From Pisolithus tinctorius (lineage: Eukaryota > Basidiomycota > Agaricomycetes > Boletales > Pisolithaceae), in NCBI GenBank assembly GCA_024663395.1, contig JANFAH010000053.1, positions 248,001 through 312,000 of the forward strand: DNA of 64,000 nt, read 5' to 3'. The notes beneath the pieces were generated by a model. The model was not told the DNA's origin and did no database searches. It worked only from the letters and a program-made list of their open reading frames with translations. Positions 49,871 to 61,739 of this stretch are shown here, in pieces. The position numbers and the translations under genes were made by a program. How positions within the stretch are numbered: position 1 is the stretch's first letter; each line of letters opens with the position of its first letter.

Positions 49871-52800
49871 ATGAGCGACAACAGGGGCGGTTACCGTGGA
49901 AGAGGCACCCGAGGCCCTCCTGGAGGGCCAAGAGGTGGTCGAGGCGCCCCTGGAGGGCCAGGCGGCGGTCGGGGATTCCCTGGAGGGTCAGGCGGCGGTC
50001 GAGGCTCCCCTGGAGGGCCAGGCGGCGGTCGAGGATCCCCCTGGAGGGCCAGGAGGCGGTCGAGGATCTCCTGAGTCGTACAGAGGGCGCGGTTTTTCTG
50101 ATTCTGGCAGAGGTGGTCCTAGAGGGTCTGGTGGAAGGGGTAGACCATTCCGTGCTCGCGGAGGGTAAGTGGTATATGCATTATTGTGGTTGCTTGGCCG
50201 TCTAAAGCGCTGTCTACCATAGCGTGTTCCTGGCGGGTCGACCCGCAAATGTAGACGACCGGATTGCTAACAATTCAGACAAGACACTCGTGTCCTCCTT
50301 CCGTACGCAAGGAAGACCAGACCCTGACGAAATGCCCTTGCGCCCTGACTTTGGGACTGCGGGCAATGAAATCAAACTCCGTGCGAACTTCTTTCCTGTT
50401 CGTATCCCCAAAGGTCCATTGTATGAATACGACGTTGCAATTGCCCCCGCTGCTGGAACGTCGCCGCGCCGCGTGAAGCGCCGAATTTACCAACTTGCTG
50501 AACGAACGCCCGCGTGGCGACAGGCTGGCCTTTCTGGGCAGGTGGCACATGACAACAGTGCCAAACTAATTGCCGCCAAGAGGCTCCCTCAGCCATTGAC
50601 AATCAAGGTTGCTTACTATGATGAGGATGAACAAGGCCCACCTGCGACCGGTGGCAAGGAATACACATTAACAATAAAATTCATCCAGGAAATCGATACG
50701 AGCTGCGTTACGAGGTACGTTTCATTTCTCTTGGGTCGTCTGTACCACTTTTATGCGATGCTAGGTACATCCAAGGTGATCCCCAGTACCGCAATTTCGA
50801 CATACTGCCTGTTATTTCAGCCCTGAACGTAATTATGGCGTCCAGTCCTGGAGGAACAGGTGTTGTGGTCGGGCGGAACAAGTACTTTTTCCGCGATGCT
50901 GCAGTGCCCGTCTCACTTGGCGGCGGCTTAGAAGCCCTCAAGGGGTTCTACTTCTCCGTCCGCCCTGCGCATCATCAGCTCATGGTCAACGTCAATGTTT
51001 GTACCACAGCATTCTATGTAGCTCAGAACTTGGCAGATGCCATGATTGAGTTCCGTGATGCTACCTTCGGGGCCCGGATGAACGCCTTTTGCAAGGGGGT
51101 GAGGGTGAAGACTACCCACCTTGGGCACCGAAGGACCATCAAGGACGTCTCACATTTCAATGCAAAGCAATACAGATTCCGGGCAGAGGAATTTGGAACG
51201 GAAGTTACCGTAGAACAATATTTCAGGCGAAGTGAGTCGATGACCATGTACATTCCGCTTTGGCTGACAGCAGTGTCTTGAAGAATACAACATATCACTG
51301 CAGCGCCCCGAAATGCCGCTCATCAATGTTGGTGGTAAAGACAAGGCAATTCTTCTGCCCCCTGAAGTTTGCATCATACTACCGGATCAGCCCTTTCGCG
51401 GAAAGCTCTCAGACCAGCACACCGCGAATATGATAACCACGGCCTGCCAACCCCCCAATGTCAATGGTGAGGCTATTATTAACCAAGGTCTTGATCGCCT
51501 TGGCTTTCAATCGTCCGGAGCCGTTCTGCAAGCTTTCGGAGTGGGGGTTGGGCGGGAGATGGCAGTTGTCCCTGGTCGCATCCTCTCGAGACCTGCAATC
51601 AAGTACTCCCAAAAACAACTCTCCTGCCATAGATGACAAGGCGTCGTGGAACCTTAGAGGGATCAAGTTCGCCACTGGCGCTACCCTTGAGAAGATGGCT
51701 GTCTTGGTCATAAAGGACGGGAAACCACGAGACGAGTTCGCGGGGGCTAATGATCCGAGTTTTGCTCGACGTGGTGGCCGGTTTCCGTAAGATGTGCGCT
51801 ACCAGTGGAATGAGGCTGGGTGGAGAGCCCGCCTACCTCGAGGCCCATCTTCCTGCTAAAGAAAATAGTGATCCCATGCGCAAGAAAGCTATCGATAGCA
51901 TTCGCCAAGCTCTACGCACTATGAAGGTGAAACCCACCATTATCATGGTGATGCTTGCCGATGGCGACAGAGCTGTATACGAGGGCCTTAAACACCTTTG
52001 CGATGTCTTCCTTGGGGTCGCCACGGTGTGCGTACATTCCTCTAAAATCAAAAAGCAAAGTCCGCAGTATTACGCAAATGTGGCACTCAAGTTCAATATG
52101 AACTGGGTGGCGTTAACCACAATTTGAGCGACCCTAGCAGCGTTAGATGGCTTGGTGCCGCGCCGACCATGATAGTCGGTATGGACGTTACGCACCCTGG
52201 CCCCGGAAGTGCCAAAGGAACTCGTGTGTACATTGCTTGCTCAATTGTTCCTGGGGCTTACAGTATCTCCAGCGTCTATTGCCGCGGTCGTTGCCAGTAT
52301 TGACAATCAATATGCGCAGTACCCTGCCTGTCTTGAAATACAGGAGACGAAGAAAGAAGTAAGGGTTTTTTTTTTCCATGTTGAGGAAGTCTGATAGACA
52401 TGGCCGTCAGATGATCACGAAGCTCAAGGATATGATGATCAGTCGTCTCGAATTATTCAGAAACCGCAACAAAAAGCTGCAACCCGAGTCCTGGTATATC
52501 GTGATGGGGTCTCTGAGGTATAACCTTATCTCTGTCTTTTTCGTTGTGTCATAATGATAATGTTTGCAGGGACAATTTAACATCGTACGAGAGGAAGAAT
52601 ATCCCGAGATCTTGAAGGCTTTCCGGAAGTTTGACGCGCCCAAGCAACCATACCGGCCCACGCTCACCATCGTTATCTGCGGCAAGCGGCATCATACACG
52701 TTTCTACCCTACAGAGGAGAGTACTGCTGCGGGTGATGGAAATCCGCGCCCCGGAACCGTTGTCGACCGTGGTGTGACCGCCGTATATCACTTTGATTTC

Positions 52801-53196
52801 TTCTTGCAAGGTAGGTGTATTGCTCGTTGTGTACATTCCTAGCTCACCCCCTGTAAAGCGCATGGTGGTTTGCAAGGTACCACGCGACCCACTCACTACT
52901 ATGTCGTTCACGACGAGAACGGGTTCAATTCCGATCAAATTCAAGGACTGACCCATGCTCTGAGCTACATGTTTTCTCGCGCAACAAAGGCTGTCAGTTT
53001 GGTTTCCCCGGCGTATTACGCCGATATCGCGTGCGAGCGTGGTCGGTGCTACCTGCGCAAATTGCTGCATGGCATCGCTGGTGAGGGAACGACAGCCAGT
53101 GGCAGTGGTTCTGAGGAGGATGTCATGAAGGAAGCCAAGAGCCTATGGCAAAATGGCGTCCATAAAGATATTGGGAACACCATGTTCTATCTTTAA
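49871..53196 (+). pseudogene. Argonaute (small-RNA effector), several frameshifts
   Basis: An RGG-rich N-terminus (49871-50165) with repeats of about 27 bp precedes the N domain (NFFPVRIPKGPLYEYDV). Then come DUF1785/L1 (YIQGDPQYRNFDILPVISAL), PAZ (about 50960-51430, TIKDVSHFNAKQYRF) and MID. PIWI shows VGMDVTHPGPGS, VYRDGVSEG and RPTHYYVVHDENG, so the D, D and H of the slicer tetrad are all present. It ends GVHKDIGNTMFYL. The frame shifts at a C5 run near 50038, an A5 run near 51611, a T4 run near 51768, near 52103 and near 52485. Introns of about 38-60 bp fit. Fungal Argonautes load small RNAs in RNA silencing. The gene is either newly dead or carries sequence errors; downstream sequence holds a relic of a second copy. 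Confidence 0.85.
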
Positions 53197-53396
53197 CCGA
53201 TCTGTGGATCATCTAGGCGCCTCATCTGTATAGTGTGTATCTCCCGTGTGATTTTTATGTTACCCGAGTTAGGTTCTCTTGTACCAGATCATGCTTGCTG
53301 TTGTATTAATATGCTCATGTTGCCACTCATGTAACTTCAATGCAACTTACTTTCACATGTAAATCGGTGTGATTGTGTTGCGTGGCTAGAACACTT

Positions 53397-55370
53397 CTAT
53401 CTGTATTCACCATTTAACAAGACCCTAGCCCTCACCGTGCCATCCTCCAGCAAGATATAAGTGTCAATTTCATCGCTAGGAAGGGAAGAACGAAAGACCA
53501 AAGAACGGACCCCTCTGCCCCAACCTTTCTCACTGTAGCCACCGTATCTGTACGAGGCGTGGTCCAGTACATTCTACCCGGACAACAAGAGGCTCACCCA
53601 GAGTGCTTGCTAAAACAAAAGATGACATCGTAGGTTGGCTCTCGTGCACACCATTCATTCCCGTGGTCTGAGAAATTCCGAGGATTACAAGTCCAATTTG
53701 ACCACACCTGCCTCAGCAAACGCACCGTGACCGGATATTACCGCTCGTAGGTTTTTGACATGCGTATTGAGTGCGTCCCAGAATGGCTGATCATTGCCTG
53801 CAGATGCAGGATTGCTGGTCGCTTGCGTTGAACCTTGTCCTAACTCGTCCGCTTGCACACAGTCGTTAGGGCTAGTCCACAGCAACTGGAGCCGTTCCCG
53901 TGACAGTTGGCTTACCGTTGAGACCAGGGTTGGTAGTGCTATTTAACGTTTCCTGCACAGCTCGGATTGTATGGCTACCATCACTCGTTTCACGAATACT
54001 GCCCTACATCGTGGTACATTCACTCACGGGGGTATATGAACGAACGCAAGTGCACTCCTTGACTCAGGAGGTCCCCAGGCGACATTCATAGCTTCGGTCT
54101 CATCAGCAATCCAACCAGCCACGGACTCGTCCACCCAATCTGGCATTGCGGTGCCATTCGTGTGAACACCCCCTGATCAATGAAGAAAGTTAGAATCACA
54201 GTGCGGTAAGCCTTATGAACACCCTGAGTAGTACCTCGTGAGTCAAAAACCACAGGACCAAAACGGGAGAGATATCTGCAGCGACAATCGACTCTGGCGG
54301 TTCAAGATGAGGATGGCAAGTTGGCTTACCTGTCTGATTTTCATAGACAGGTACCCAATAGTTACCTGGTCCACCAACCCCACCGACACCAGGTGGCGAA
54401 CGACGGGTAAAACTGAAGGGAGTTATGGACGTTTCTCGTGCTATTTCTTCAATATGGGTAATGTTGACCTGGTTATCATGGTTCTTTGGATCGGAACCGT
54501 TGAACAGTGTGATGTGAATGGGTAGGAATAGGACCTACCCCATACGTCGAGGAGAAAGGAACTTTGGCATCATCCAAAGATTGTACGATAGGTATCGATA
54601 AGGGTGGTGGAATTCTCTCGAAATGTGTCTGGTAAAGGCAAGTATGTGATTTGCTCTCGAAGGTCACGCACATATGGGGCAGCATACTTTCCCCTGTAAT
54701 GAGGTCGCCGTTGATGACCCTGTTGATATGGATGTATCAGTGCCATGTGCTGCTGCCCGCAGACACCAGACTACTACACATAGTCAGGTCGCTCCATCGC
54801 CAGCATGGTTCTCACTCAATTGACTCGTGTTAACATCTTGCTCAGGGCCCCACCAATCCCAAGGGTTCTCGCCATAATGAATGTCGGCGAAGACCGTTAA
54901 TTTGAACGACCCATCTTGCCCGAACACGACACGAGGTTTGTCAGGGTAGGGGGTTAAGTATCCAATCAGTTATGGAGGACTTGCCCACTGATTGTGCGGT
55001 GAGGCTGGCGAACGTAGGAAGCTTATCGAGGGTGACTGAAGCTACAGGCAGGGCTCGTACACGCAACAGGAACTTGGATGCCACGAGTAGGGTACATGAG
55101 TTCCACAACATCAGTTCCGGGAGGTTTCAGACTGGCACCCGACACTCGACAAAGCGTTTCGAGCTGGAAGCCCAGCTAGGTTGGAGTCATTACACCTGTG
55201 TGAAAAGGACGTGACAGTGCAATGTGGTGTGTCACATGTGACATTCCTCGACGACGGTGTTCACTCACAGACAAACGGCCAAAATGGCGGTACTCAGGGA
55301 GTTGAATTGACAATGATAGAGCTTTTTGTCCAGGACCCTTGATACAATGAATATGCAACTTTCCTTAAAA
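53397..55370 (-). pseudogene. Calcineurin-like metallophosphoesterase (Dcr2-like), with frameshifts
   Basis: The conserved core on minus: FKLTVFADIHYGENPWDWWG near 54890 (metal-binding D.H), VINGDLITGE across an intron near 54700 (GD motif), DDAKVPFSSTYG, NHDNQVNITHIEEI, PPGVGGVGGPGNYWVPVYEN, then FWDALNTHVKNLRAVISGHD and HGNEWCAREP (GHDH motif) across an intron near 53700. It ends RVLLNGEYR at 53397. Upstream, VELMYPTRGIQVPVA near 55080 and LPEYRHFGRLS near 55290 may be the N-terminal part. Single-base shifts occur near 54951 (G5 run), near 54815 and near 54592, plus one near 55070. All metal ligands are encoded, so the lesions are either recent or sequencing faults. Substrate unknown; such proteins are often secreted or vacuolar. 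Confidence 0.7.
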
Positions 55371-55379
55371 GTGTGTCCT

Positions 55380-55785
55380 TTCATTTCCGATTGTTATCGG
55401 TCTGATGTGCGCAGCATGATCCTGCGTCTGTTATCAGAGTTCTGTTTCGTGCACAGCATAACTGTGGCGTATAAAAGTAACAGGGGTGCGGCGTTACAGT
55501 AAACGTGTCTTTATTTCTTTTCTCCGAGATGGTTCTATCTCTACCACCTTCAATCCGCAACTGTGAGCAACAGAGGCGGTAGCCATTCGTGAGGTAGCCG
55601 ACTTAGGCCCCTCCCAAGAGGTTGAGCATCCCCAACCCACGAAGGTTCTTCGACGTGGCTCCATTGGTGCTTCCAGACCTCGAGATGGCACCCTAGGTCC
55701 CAGAAGACCTTCAGGCCCACATAGCTGACAGTGGTGGTTAGCGCAACGGGATTGGCTGGGTTTATGAAAAGCCAATCTTGTTGTG
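55380..55785. other. Intergenic stretch
   Basis: A minus-strand frame (55793-55494) of 99 codons is present but has no family resemblance and an Arg/Pro/Ser composition. Nothing else was seen. Confidence 0.35.
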
Positions 55786-56012
55786 CTAACCAATGCTCTC
55801 AGTTACATCTGTATGATTGATCAGCACAACAAAGGTGGTAAGCTTGGTTTCCTTGGCACATTACGTTGATAAAGCTGCCAGTGCATGAGTTGATGGAAGT
55901 TGCTGCTACATCATATGGTTAGGGCTGCAGTGGCAATTCCAAGGCAGGACGTCGACTATGACTCACGAGGGACGCTAAGGCCTACGGCAGGGACATGTTC
56001 TTCATACCATTA
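55786..56012 (+). pseudogene. Relic of an Argonaute C-terminus
   Basis: CTAACCAATGCTCTCAGTTA and the following bases align with the Argonaute PIWI end at 52950-53060: ACAAAGG, then SLVS, then a Tyr-Val/Ala-Asp block, with many C-to-T differences and small gaps. A second short match near 55970-56012 resembles the last residues before the Argonaute stop. It is a decayed partial duplicate lying about 2.6 kb downstream of the main gene and in the same orientation. Confidence 0.6.
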
Positions 56013-56188
56013 AGCATTCCTTACAGTCTCATCTGTGAACTCGATATCTCAAAACACGCCAGTTCATGTACACGCCGTCCACTGTTTATGTGCTCTCTAA
56101 AACCGAATACAAGGACCCTGATTTTTTTAGATGTCAGTGTTACACCAAACCTCATGTCACTCTGACCCCTACAACAGCTCCGTAATCA

Positions 56189-58382
56189 CTACGTCCCTTT
56201 CACCTTTATCAACCCCTTCATCATATCGAAGCTATTGCCGTCTGGCTGTAAATCGATGTAGTGACTACTTCCGGATGCGCGGCCGCCACTCAAGCGGTAC
56301 CGTTCGCAAGAGTCCATAATCCGTGGTGATACCCTCGATACGCACGGTAGTATGTGGTGTGGTCGTGGTCAGCGTGACAATTTGATTCCTGGGGGGCAGG
56401 ACAATTTGAGCATGTGCGCACAAGGTATTAACTTCGCAAAAACACAACGTACGAATGTAGCCATCTTGAAGTGTAGCGATCGAGGAAAGGTTCGAACCCG
56501 CGTTCTTCGTCGTCGAGGAACGATTCCCATATACGTTCAAAACTGGCTAGTATGGCTGCGGCGACTCGTTCAATGCGGGGATTAGACGAGGCCTGAGTAT
56601 CGCTTCCGAGAGCCCCCAATTGTGCCAGAGAGGCGATGGGGGTTCGTTCAGGACATTCAGCCCGCAACCTTCCAACAACGAAACCATACAAAGCATAAGT
56701 CGTACTCGCGTGAAGTCCTGTCTGAGAGCCCTTACCGATGATGATATCTACCATCCCTCCCTCAAAATGCAAATTGACCAATATCCCACCGAGCTTCTTC
56801 CATTCACTACTTCTTACCCGGTTCTTTTTGGGCGGCGGGGAACTCGCCATATACGTCGTTGGGCCATTTGAGTTTGATTTTGTCAGCCCATCGACCGGAT
56901 GGGTCGAGGACATCACATGCTTCGGCTACCGCGATCGCAAAGAGGTACTGAACAAATATTAGGTTAGAGGCTCGAATGGAGCGAGCGGGAAGTGCGCCTG
57001 GTCCGGTGCTCTTGAGGGGTACACGAGTGAGGAGGGACATGAGTATGCATCCCTCTGGTGATACCCATGCATTTGCACCCCTCCCTCGTCCAGCGGTTTG
57101 CTTCGATGCAAAGGAAAGGATGGGAGACGGAAGAGCGCGGAGGAATTTTGGGTTCCTTGGAAGCAGTAAAGAAAATTTGAGCAGGTATCGGTCGCCCGTG
57201 AATGTCGGAAGGTAACTCACTTGTCTAGCAAGCTTTGTGTGCTAGTGACAACCTCACCATACATAAGCACGTCTCCCATTTTCCAGGAAGAGGAGGCATC
57301 CGCGTGAGCACTGTTATCTCGAACACGGAACTGGTCGAGTGCAGAGAAAAAGGTAGACGGTGAGAACAAGGGAGTATAAAGTTGCTCCTGCCCAAGGGTA
57401 AGGGGTTGCTTTGGGAGGATGACATCCTTCACTTCCTCCGTGGAACTGGTTGCCGACTGCGGAAGGAGCTGGAGTATCGGATGGTCCGAGCCCCCTGCCG
57501 ACGAAAATTCACTGACGGGATGAAAGTGGAATGAATTGTTTGCGTCGGAGAAACGCATCTTATCGGACAGCTCGTCAAGCTGACGTGGCGCTTTACCGTC
57601 ATCGGGTTGAAAGCCAAAGGAAGCGAATGCATCATGGATATCTCGCTCAGGAAACAGGGACTGCAGGACAAGGTCCCGAGCTTTCCAATTACCTGGGTGA
57701 GCAAGGAGCAATTGTGGAAGGATGTGCGCAGCCGATGACCGTCGATCATATGATGGAGCGCCAAAGCGCAAAACCCAAGGCCGCGAAGGTTACATGGACA
57801 AGTTTCTCGTGTAGGAATGGTGCGCATGACCAGATTGCGATGTGGCCGCCTTGGGACGACACACCAGCAAGCGAGTTATCGTTCGAGAAACGGGCAAGAA
57901 CGTTTACCTTGCTGGCGTCGACGTCGACGTTTGCCGAAGGTACACGAGATACGTCAATCTGTGCCGCGTCGATATCGATGGTAGCTTGTGAAGGGGTCTG
58001 TGTTGGGAAATCGATATAGAACGATGTTAGGCCTTCAGTCAAACGAAGGATGCTAGTATCGGTTCTGAGTCCGAGCACTCCACCGCCGGAAAGTGCATGC
58101 AGTGAATCATGAGTGCCGAATATTCCATGAGACTGCTTTGTCCCCGCCCCCAAAGCGAGTACTCTCCCGCCTGTCTCGATATACTTGCGGACCGCTGTGT
58201 GATCAGCGGGTGGACCGAGAAGGACCAGGAAAGCACATGTGGAGTGCCAAGGATAAGCTGGAGATGCGAGGGCTGCGGATGAGATGAGCTGTGGGAGGTA
58301 GTGAGGGGCGAGGAGGGAAGTCAGAGACTGTGCTACTGCTGTCTGCTGTTGGATGTGTGCTGGGATGGATGAGCACGTCCAT
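56189..58382 (-). CDS. Biotin--[carboxylase] protein ligase (BPL1/holocarboxylase synthetase)
   Basis: ATG 58382 (MDVLI). The N-terminal amidotransferase-like domain includes YIETGGRVLALGAGTKQSHG. The catalytic domain has GDVLMYGEVVTSTQSLL near 57260, the ATP/biotin loop GRGRGANAWVSPEGC near 57080, KLKWPNDVYGEF near 56850, KLGGILVN near 56785 and the C-terminal domain with NQIVTLTTTTPHTTVRIEG, DYGLLRT and IDLQPDGNSF. Stop TAG at 56189. It attaches biotin to pyruvate and acetyl-CoA carboxylases in the cytosol and is expected to be essential. One-base shifts break the frame near 58350, at a T4 run near 57757, an A5 run near 56815, a C5 run near 56648 and near 56266. Essentiality argues for sequence faults or a duplicate elsewhere. 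Confidence 0.8.
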
Positions 58383-58470
58383 CGTTGGTGACTACGAGGA
58401 GACATATAGCTTGTCTAATCTTATCTAGGTAATTGATCGCTCAGATAGCATGGCCGGACAAAAGTGTCGA

Positions 58471-58542
58471 GCCGTCGTAGCACAATGGTAGTGCGTTGCC
58501 TTCCTAAGGCAAAGGTTGTGGGTTCGATCCCCATCGGCGGTA
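58471..58542 (+). tRNA. tRNA-Arg (anticodon CCT)
   Basis: 72 nt, no intron. Acceptor GCCGTCG pairs with CGGCGGT, with two G-U pairs. The D stem is GCAC/GTGC, the anticodon stem TTGCC/GGCAA with loop TTCCTAA (anticodon CCT at 58503-58505, reads AGG), and the T arm GTGGG/CCCAT with loop TTCGATC. Box A and box B promoter elements (TAGCACAATGG, GGTTCGATCC) are present. A T-rich stretch follows within about 30 bases. Confidence 0.93.
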
Positions 58543-59393
58543 CTTGGGTACTTCACACGGCTCACTTTTTGGGTTACTTTTCTGGTAACTGGGACTGCTC
58601 AAAAATTTAGCCGAGTATTAAGCTGGTATCAGCATGCAGCATGATCATAAATCCGTGGGCACGGGGAAAAAAAAAGACATGTCAAGCATCCACAAGCGCC
58701 ACGGGAAAGCACATCTCGAGCCCTAACCCATATTCCTACGAAGAACGGACTGAGGAATACCGCTCGCATGGACACTCGTTGATTAGGAGGACAGTCGACA
58801 AAGGAGAAGGTCTGATGTGTTTGTACATTGTTTGGCAACGGAAGACATCAGACAAGACAGCGTTCGACTGGAAGCCTTTGCATTGAACGTCCGTATCGTA
58901 GATCTTTCTGTAGCACAACATTCGGCCCACTCCAATTCGCTCTGATGGAATGCCAGGACGTGGTTTCTTTTTCCCTTGTTCTCGAGGGTCACGTATTGAC
59001 CATGTTTTTCTCATTCCAGCTAAAACATACGTGAGTGCTCAGCGACCGGACATTTGGCTTGGATATTCACGGCCACATGTGTGCATAGAACCCGTGGTGG
59101 GGTGACACGAGAAACTTGAAGCAGAGGAGAATCATCTCGTACAGTAAGTCCTCCACTGAACATCGCGAATTTAACGACGAATCCTATTTTGTCTCGCAGC
59201 CATCTGGTCGGTCCTGGTCAGAGTCGAAGACGTTTGTCTTGCAGTTTCCGTTCAACAGCCTTCCAAGAACAGTAGGCGACAAACTTTAGAAGAATGTAAT
59301 TCCAAAGTTGCCAAGGCATGTCGAAAAGATAAGCGGGACTAGTGCGTTGACGAATCCGAACTTCCATTCACGTCCAATCCAAGGTCGTGTCAA
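58543..59393. other. Intergenic region
   Basis: Short open frames on both strands between 58640 and 59030, none recognised. No repeat found. Confidence 0.4.
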
Positions 59394-60072
59394 TTAATCA
59401 TACAAATTTGTCGGTACGCGACGTTTCTTCCAGTCTTCTTGCACAATCATTCTTTTTGTTGAATCACCTCTTGCTCCTTTGGCTTCCTCGAATGCTGAAT
59501 TGGCCTACGAGGTGTGAGAACCTCATAAACACATCCAGTTACTTAGGGCAGACTCACATTGGATAGGAACGCTTCGTCTGTTAACACGCGCATACCGACG
59601 GCAGCTAGCGCCTTCGACACGTCGATACACGCCTCGTGGGCCTAGGATGGTGCTGGCGGCTTCCGTGAATGCCGACGTATGATTCCCTCCATTTGGTACG
59701 GTTGGTATGGCTGTAATTAGGGCATGACTCAGTGTCGCTTCAAGGCAAAGAAAAGCGGACGCACAGAACCCGGAGTGAAGGCCAGGCATCAATGGGACAA
59801 GAGTCAACGCGAGATGGACGCTACGTGCGATAAGAGACATTTCCTTATCGAGTACGGCATCAATTAGGAAACGAGAGTCCTATGCCTGCGGAGACTACAC
59901 CCAAATTACCCAACGCAAGCCCCTTCTGCTCAAGAAGTCGCGGGTTGCAATTTGTGAGTAATAGAGACGTGCGTTCGATCTCGGCTTCACGTTCGAGGGA
60001 GAGAGGAGTTCGCTGACGCGATATGAAGGCCCCAAGTGACTCTGCCGTGTCGGACGACGGATCTGAGGCCAT
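59394..60072 (-). pseudogene. Chimeric locus: helicase first exon fused to an unknown gene
   Basis: 60072-59873 repeats the first exon of the IGHMBP2-like helicase (13519-13711) in inverted orientation with few changes: [20 protein letters not shown] and [20 protein letters not shown]. Similarity stops at ATAGGACTC; the frame ends a few codons later (GLSFPN stop). Directly after the breakpoint a different coding-like sequence starts (FLIDAVLDKEMSLIARSVHL). It continues through an intron (donor GTGCGT, about 59750-59700) as NGGNHTSAFTEAASTIL and, after a one-base shift near 59640, CIDVSKALAAVGMRVLTDEA, ending at TAA 59394. The second part is not recognised. The duplication also brought the helicase promoter region (to about 60230). 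Confidence 0.6.
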
Positions 60073-60860
60073 GACGATGACGATCTCCCTAACCAGCGAT
60101 ATTGTAATAAAATAGGTACCCCTTCACACCAGCCTTGAAAATTCAGGTGTCGAAGTCAACTTCCATTGAATGGACTGATTCCAGGTGGAGAAATCTGAAA
60201 GTAGTGATCATGCCAGTGGTCATGAGTTCATAAAGTTGATGGATGGACGTACTGCTGGCCATGTGAGTTTTGGTTGAACATGTGACCGTGTTCAGCCCTG
60301 TCGGCCAATCCCCCTTCTCTCAGCCTCGCTCAAAGCCCCATCTCCAACTTCGTGTGTCAACCATAATCGATTAATCTGTAATAGTGTTTCGTGCACTAAA
60401 TACATTGATACCAAGCATGTTGACAGACTCCAAGGGATTGTCAACATTGACTATTCCCCGTCGTGCATACACAGCTCCTACACCACCTAGGGTTGTTCAT
60501 GGGTACGGGTAACACCACGGTATTTTGGTCACAGGTATGGAGGGTACGGGTATGGTATGGTACAACTCCAACCCATGTCAATACCGCACCTGTGCCCGTG
60601 GTGTACAGGTTTCTGGCGGGTAAGCCCCTAAACTTGTGTATGTAGCACTGGATCTCCGATTGTGGCTGGGTACGACGGGGTTCCTTCGTAGTGTGGCAGC
60701 ATCTATGCTGTTCCAGATTCACTTGACTTCATAAACTGCATTGCAGTCGTGACAGATCCGAAAACAGTGAGAGAAGGAAAAGTGGGGTGTAAAAATTTGG
60801 CCCCCCCCCCCCCAAGAACTGGTAACACACAACCCGAGTCCATTTTCCCTTCGAGTCATC
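60073..60860. other. Duplicated helicase 5' flank and intergenic sequence
   Basis: 60073-60230 is the inverted copy of the helicase 5' flank (13373-13518). 60488-60620 contains GGGTTGTTCATGGGTACGGG and further GGGTACGGGTATGG words, a look common to ends of hAT elements, but no matching second end was found. A run of C lies at about 60801-60814. Confidence 0.45.
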
Positions 60861-61725
60861 ATGCCTGCCACTTCACAGTCTGCAGAAAATGCTCGCAGGG
60901 CGGCGTCAAAGCTCTCGAAGCGTGTTACGCTCACCATCCCTCCTCGCAAGGGTGGGGAAAAGGATGAATATTGGTGGAGGTGGTCCCTGCAGTCCTGGTA
61001 GCCCAGGTGGTCCCTGTGGTCCTGGTAGCCCAGGACTGCAGGGACCACCTTGGCTACCAGGACTGCAGGCTGAGTCTGGGCCACCTGGACAGCCAGGACA
61101 GCCAGGACAAGGTGACGACGAAGCCAGTGGTGATCATCCCATGGTGATTGATACCGGATACAGGACACTAGTAAGTGAGTCCTTGATAGCATATTCGTGG
61201 CTTACAATGTAGCAGATTGTTCTTGCTGGGATCGCCTTCCTCGCGACTGGTGCCATCAAAGACGGATACTTACCTGCCATCTCAGATAGGCTTGTATGGG
61301 CGGGAATGGTAGTTGCGTTCAGTAGCGTCGTCGTTGCTGAACTTGGATTAGTGCCGTTCTCGCCACTCGTCGACATACTTCGACCAAACTGGGACAGGGA
61401 AAAGGCAATATCAGTCAAGACATTATTATTTTCATATCCAGTCTCAGCGGCCAGGTTGGATATGTACACAAAGCCACTGCCCTTACTTCGTTCGACCTAC
61501 CTCATTGTCACAGCGGCGTACTCTTCGTTACCGGACTCGCCAGCTTCGCATGGCTAACTAGCTGCATATCCATTTTCGTTTTAACTTTGTGTTTCCATTC
61601 TGGCATGTTTCGTCCTCATACCCATTCTCGTGTTTCATGGCTGGGAGTCCTGGCACTGCCTTCAGCAATTTGGAAAAGACTTAGTACTACTTACATGGCA
61701 AGGTTGCTGGCAAACCTTGCCATGT
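60861..61725 (+). CDS. Small membrane protein with collagen-like Gly-X-Y segment
   Basis: ATG 60861 gives a basic N-terminus (NARRAASKLSKRVTLTIPP). After a one-base shift or tiny intron near 60955 the frame encodes Gly-X-Y repeats (GPCSPGSPGGPCGPGSPGLQ, then GPPGQPGQPGQG), and then MVIDTGYRTL. An intron (about 61171-61212) leads to transmembrane-like segments QIVLAGIAFLATGAI and WAGMVVAFSSVVVAELGLV. Near 61425 the more hydrophobic continuation moves to another frame (HSGVLFVTGLASFAWLTSCI), ending about 61725; the first frame stops at 61557. No known family. The Gly-X-Y DNA is itself a short inverted repeat (GGTGGTCCCTGCAG and its complement), so the repeat may be recent. Confidence 0.4.
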
Positions 61726-61739
61726 AAGTAGTATTAAGT
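61679..61739 (+). ncRNA. 27-bp hairpin, small-RNA precursor candidate
   Basis: Left arm 61679-61705 and right arm 61713-61739 are reverse complements at 26 of 27 positions around a 7-base loop (GCTGGCA). The single difference is a G-U pair on the plus-strand RNA, so an RNA from this strand would be fully paired. It overlaps or follows the 3' end of the membrane-protein gene. It could be a microRNA-like precursor, a 3' end structure, or a tiny inverted-repeat element. Transcription is not shown by sequence. Confidence 0.4.

Noticed and set aside
60488..60720. hAT-like terminus (GGGTTGTTCATGGGTACGGG)
   Set aside because: Only one end is visible and no target duplication or partner terminus was found.
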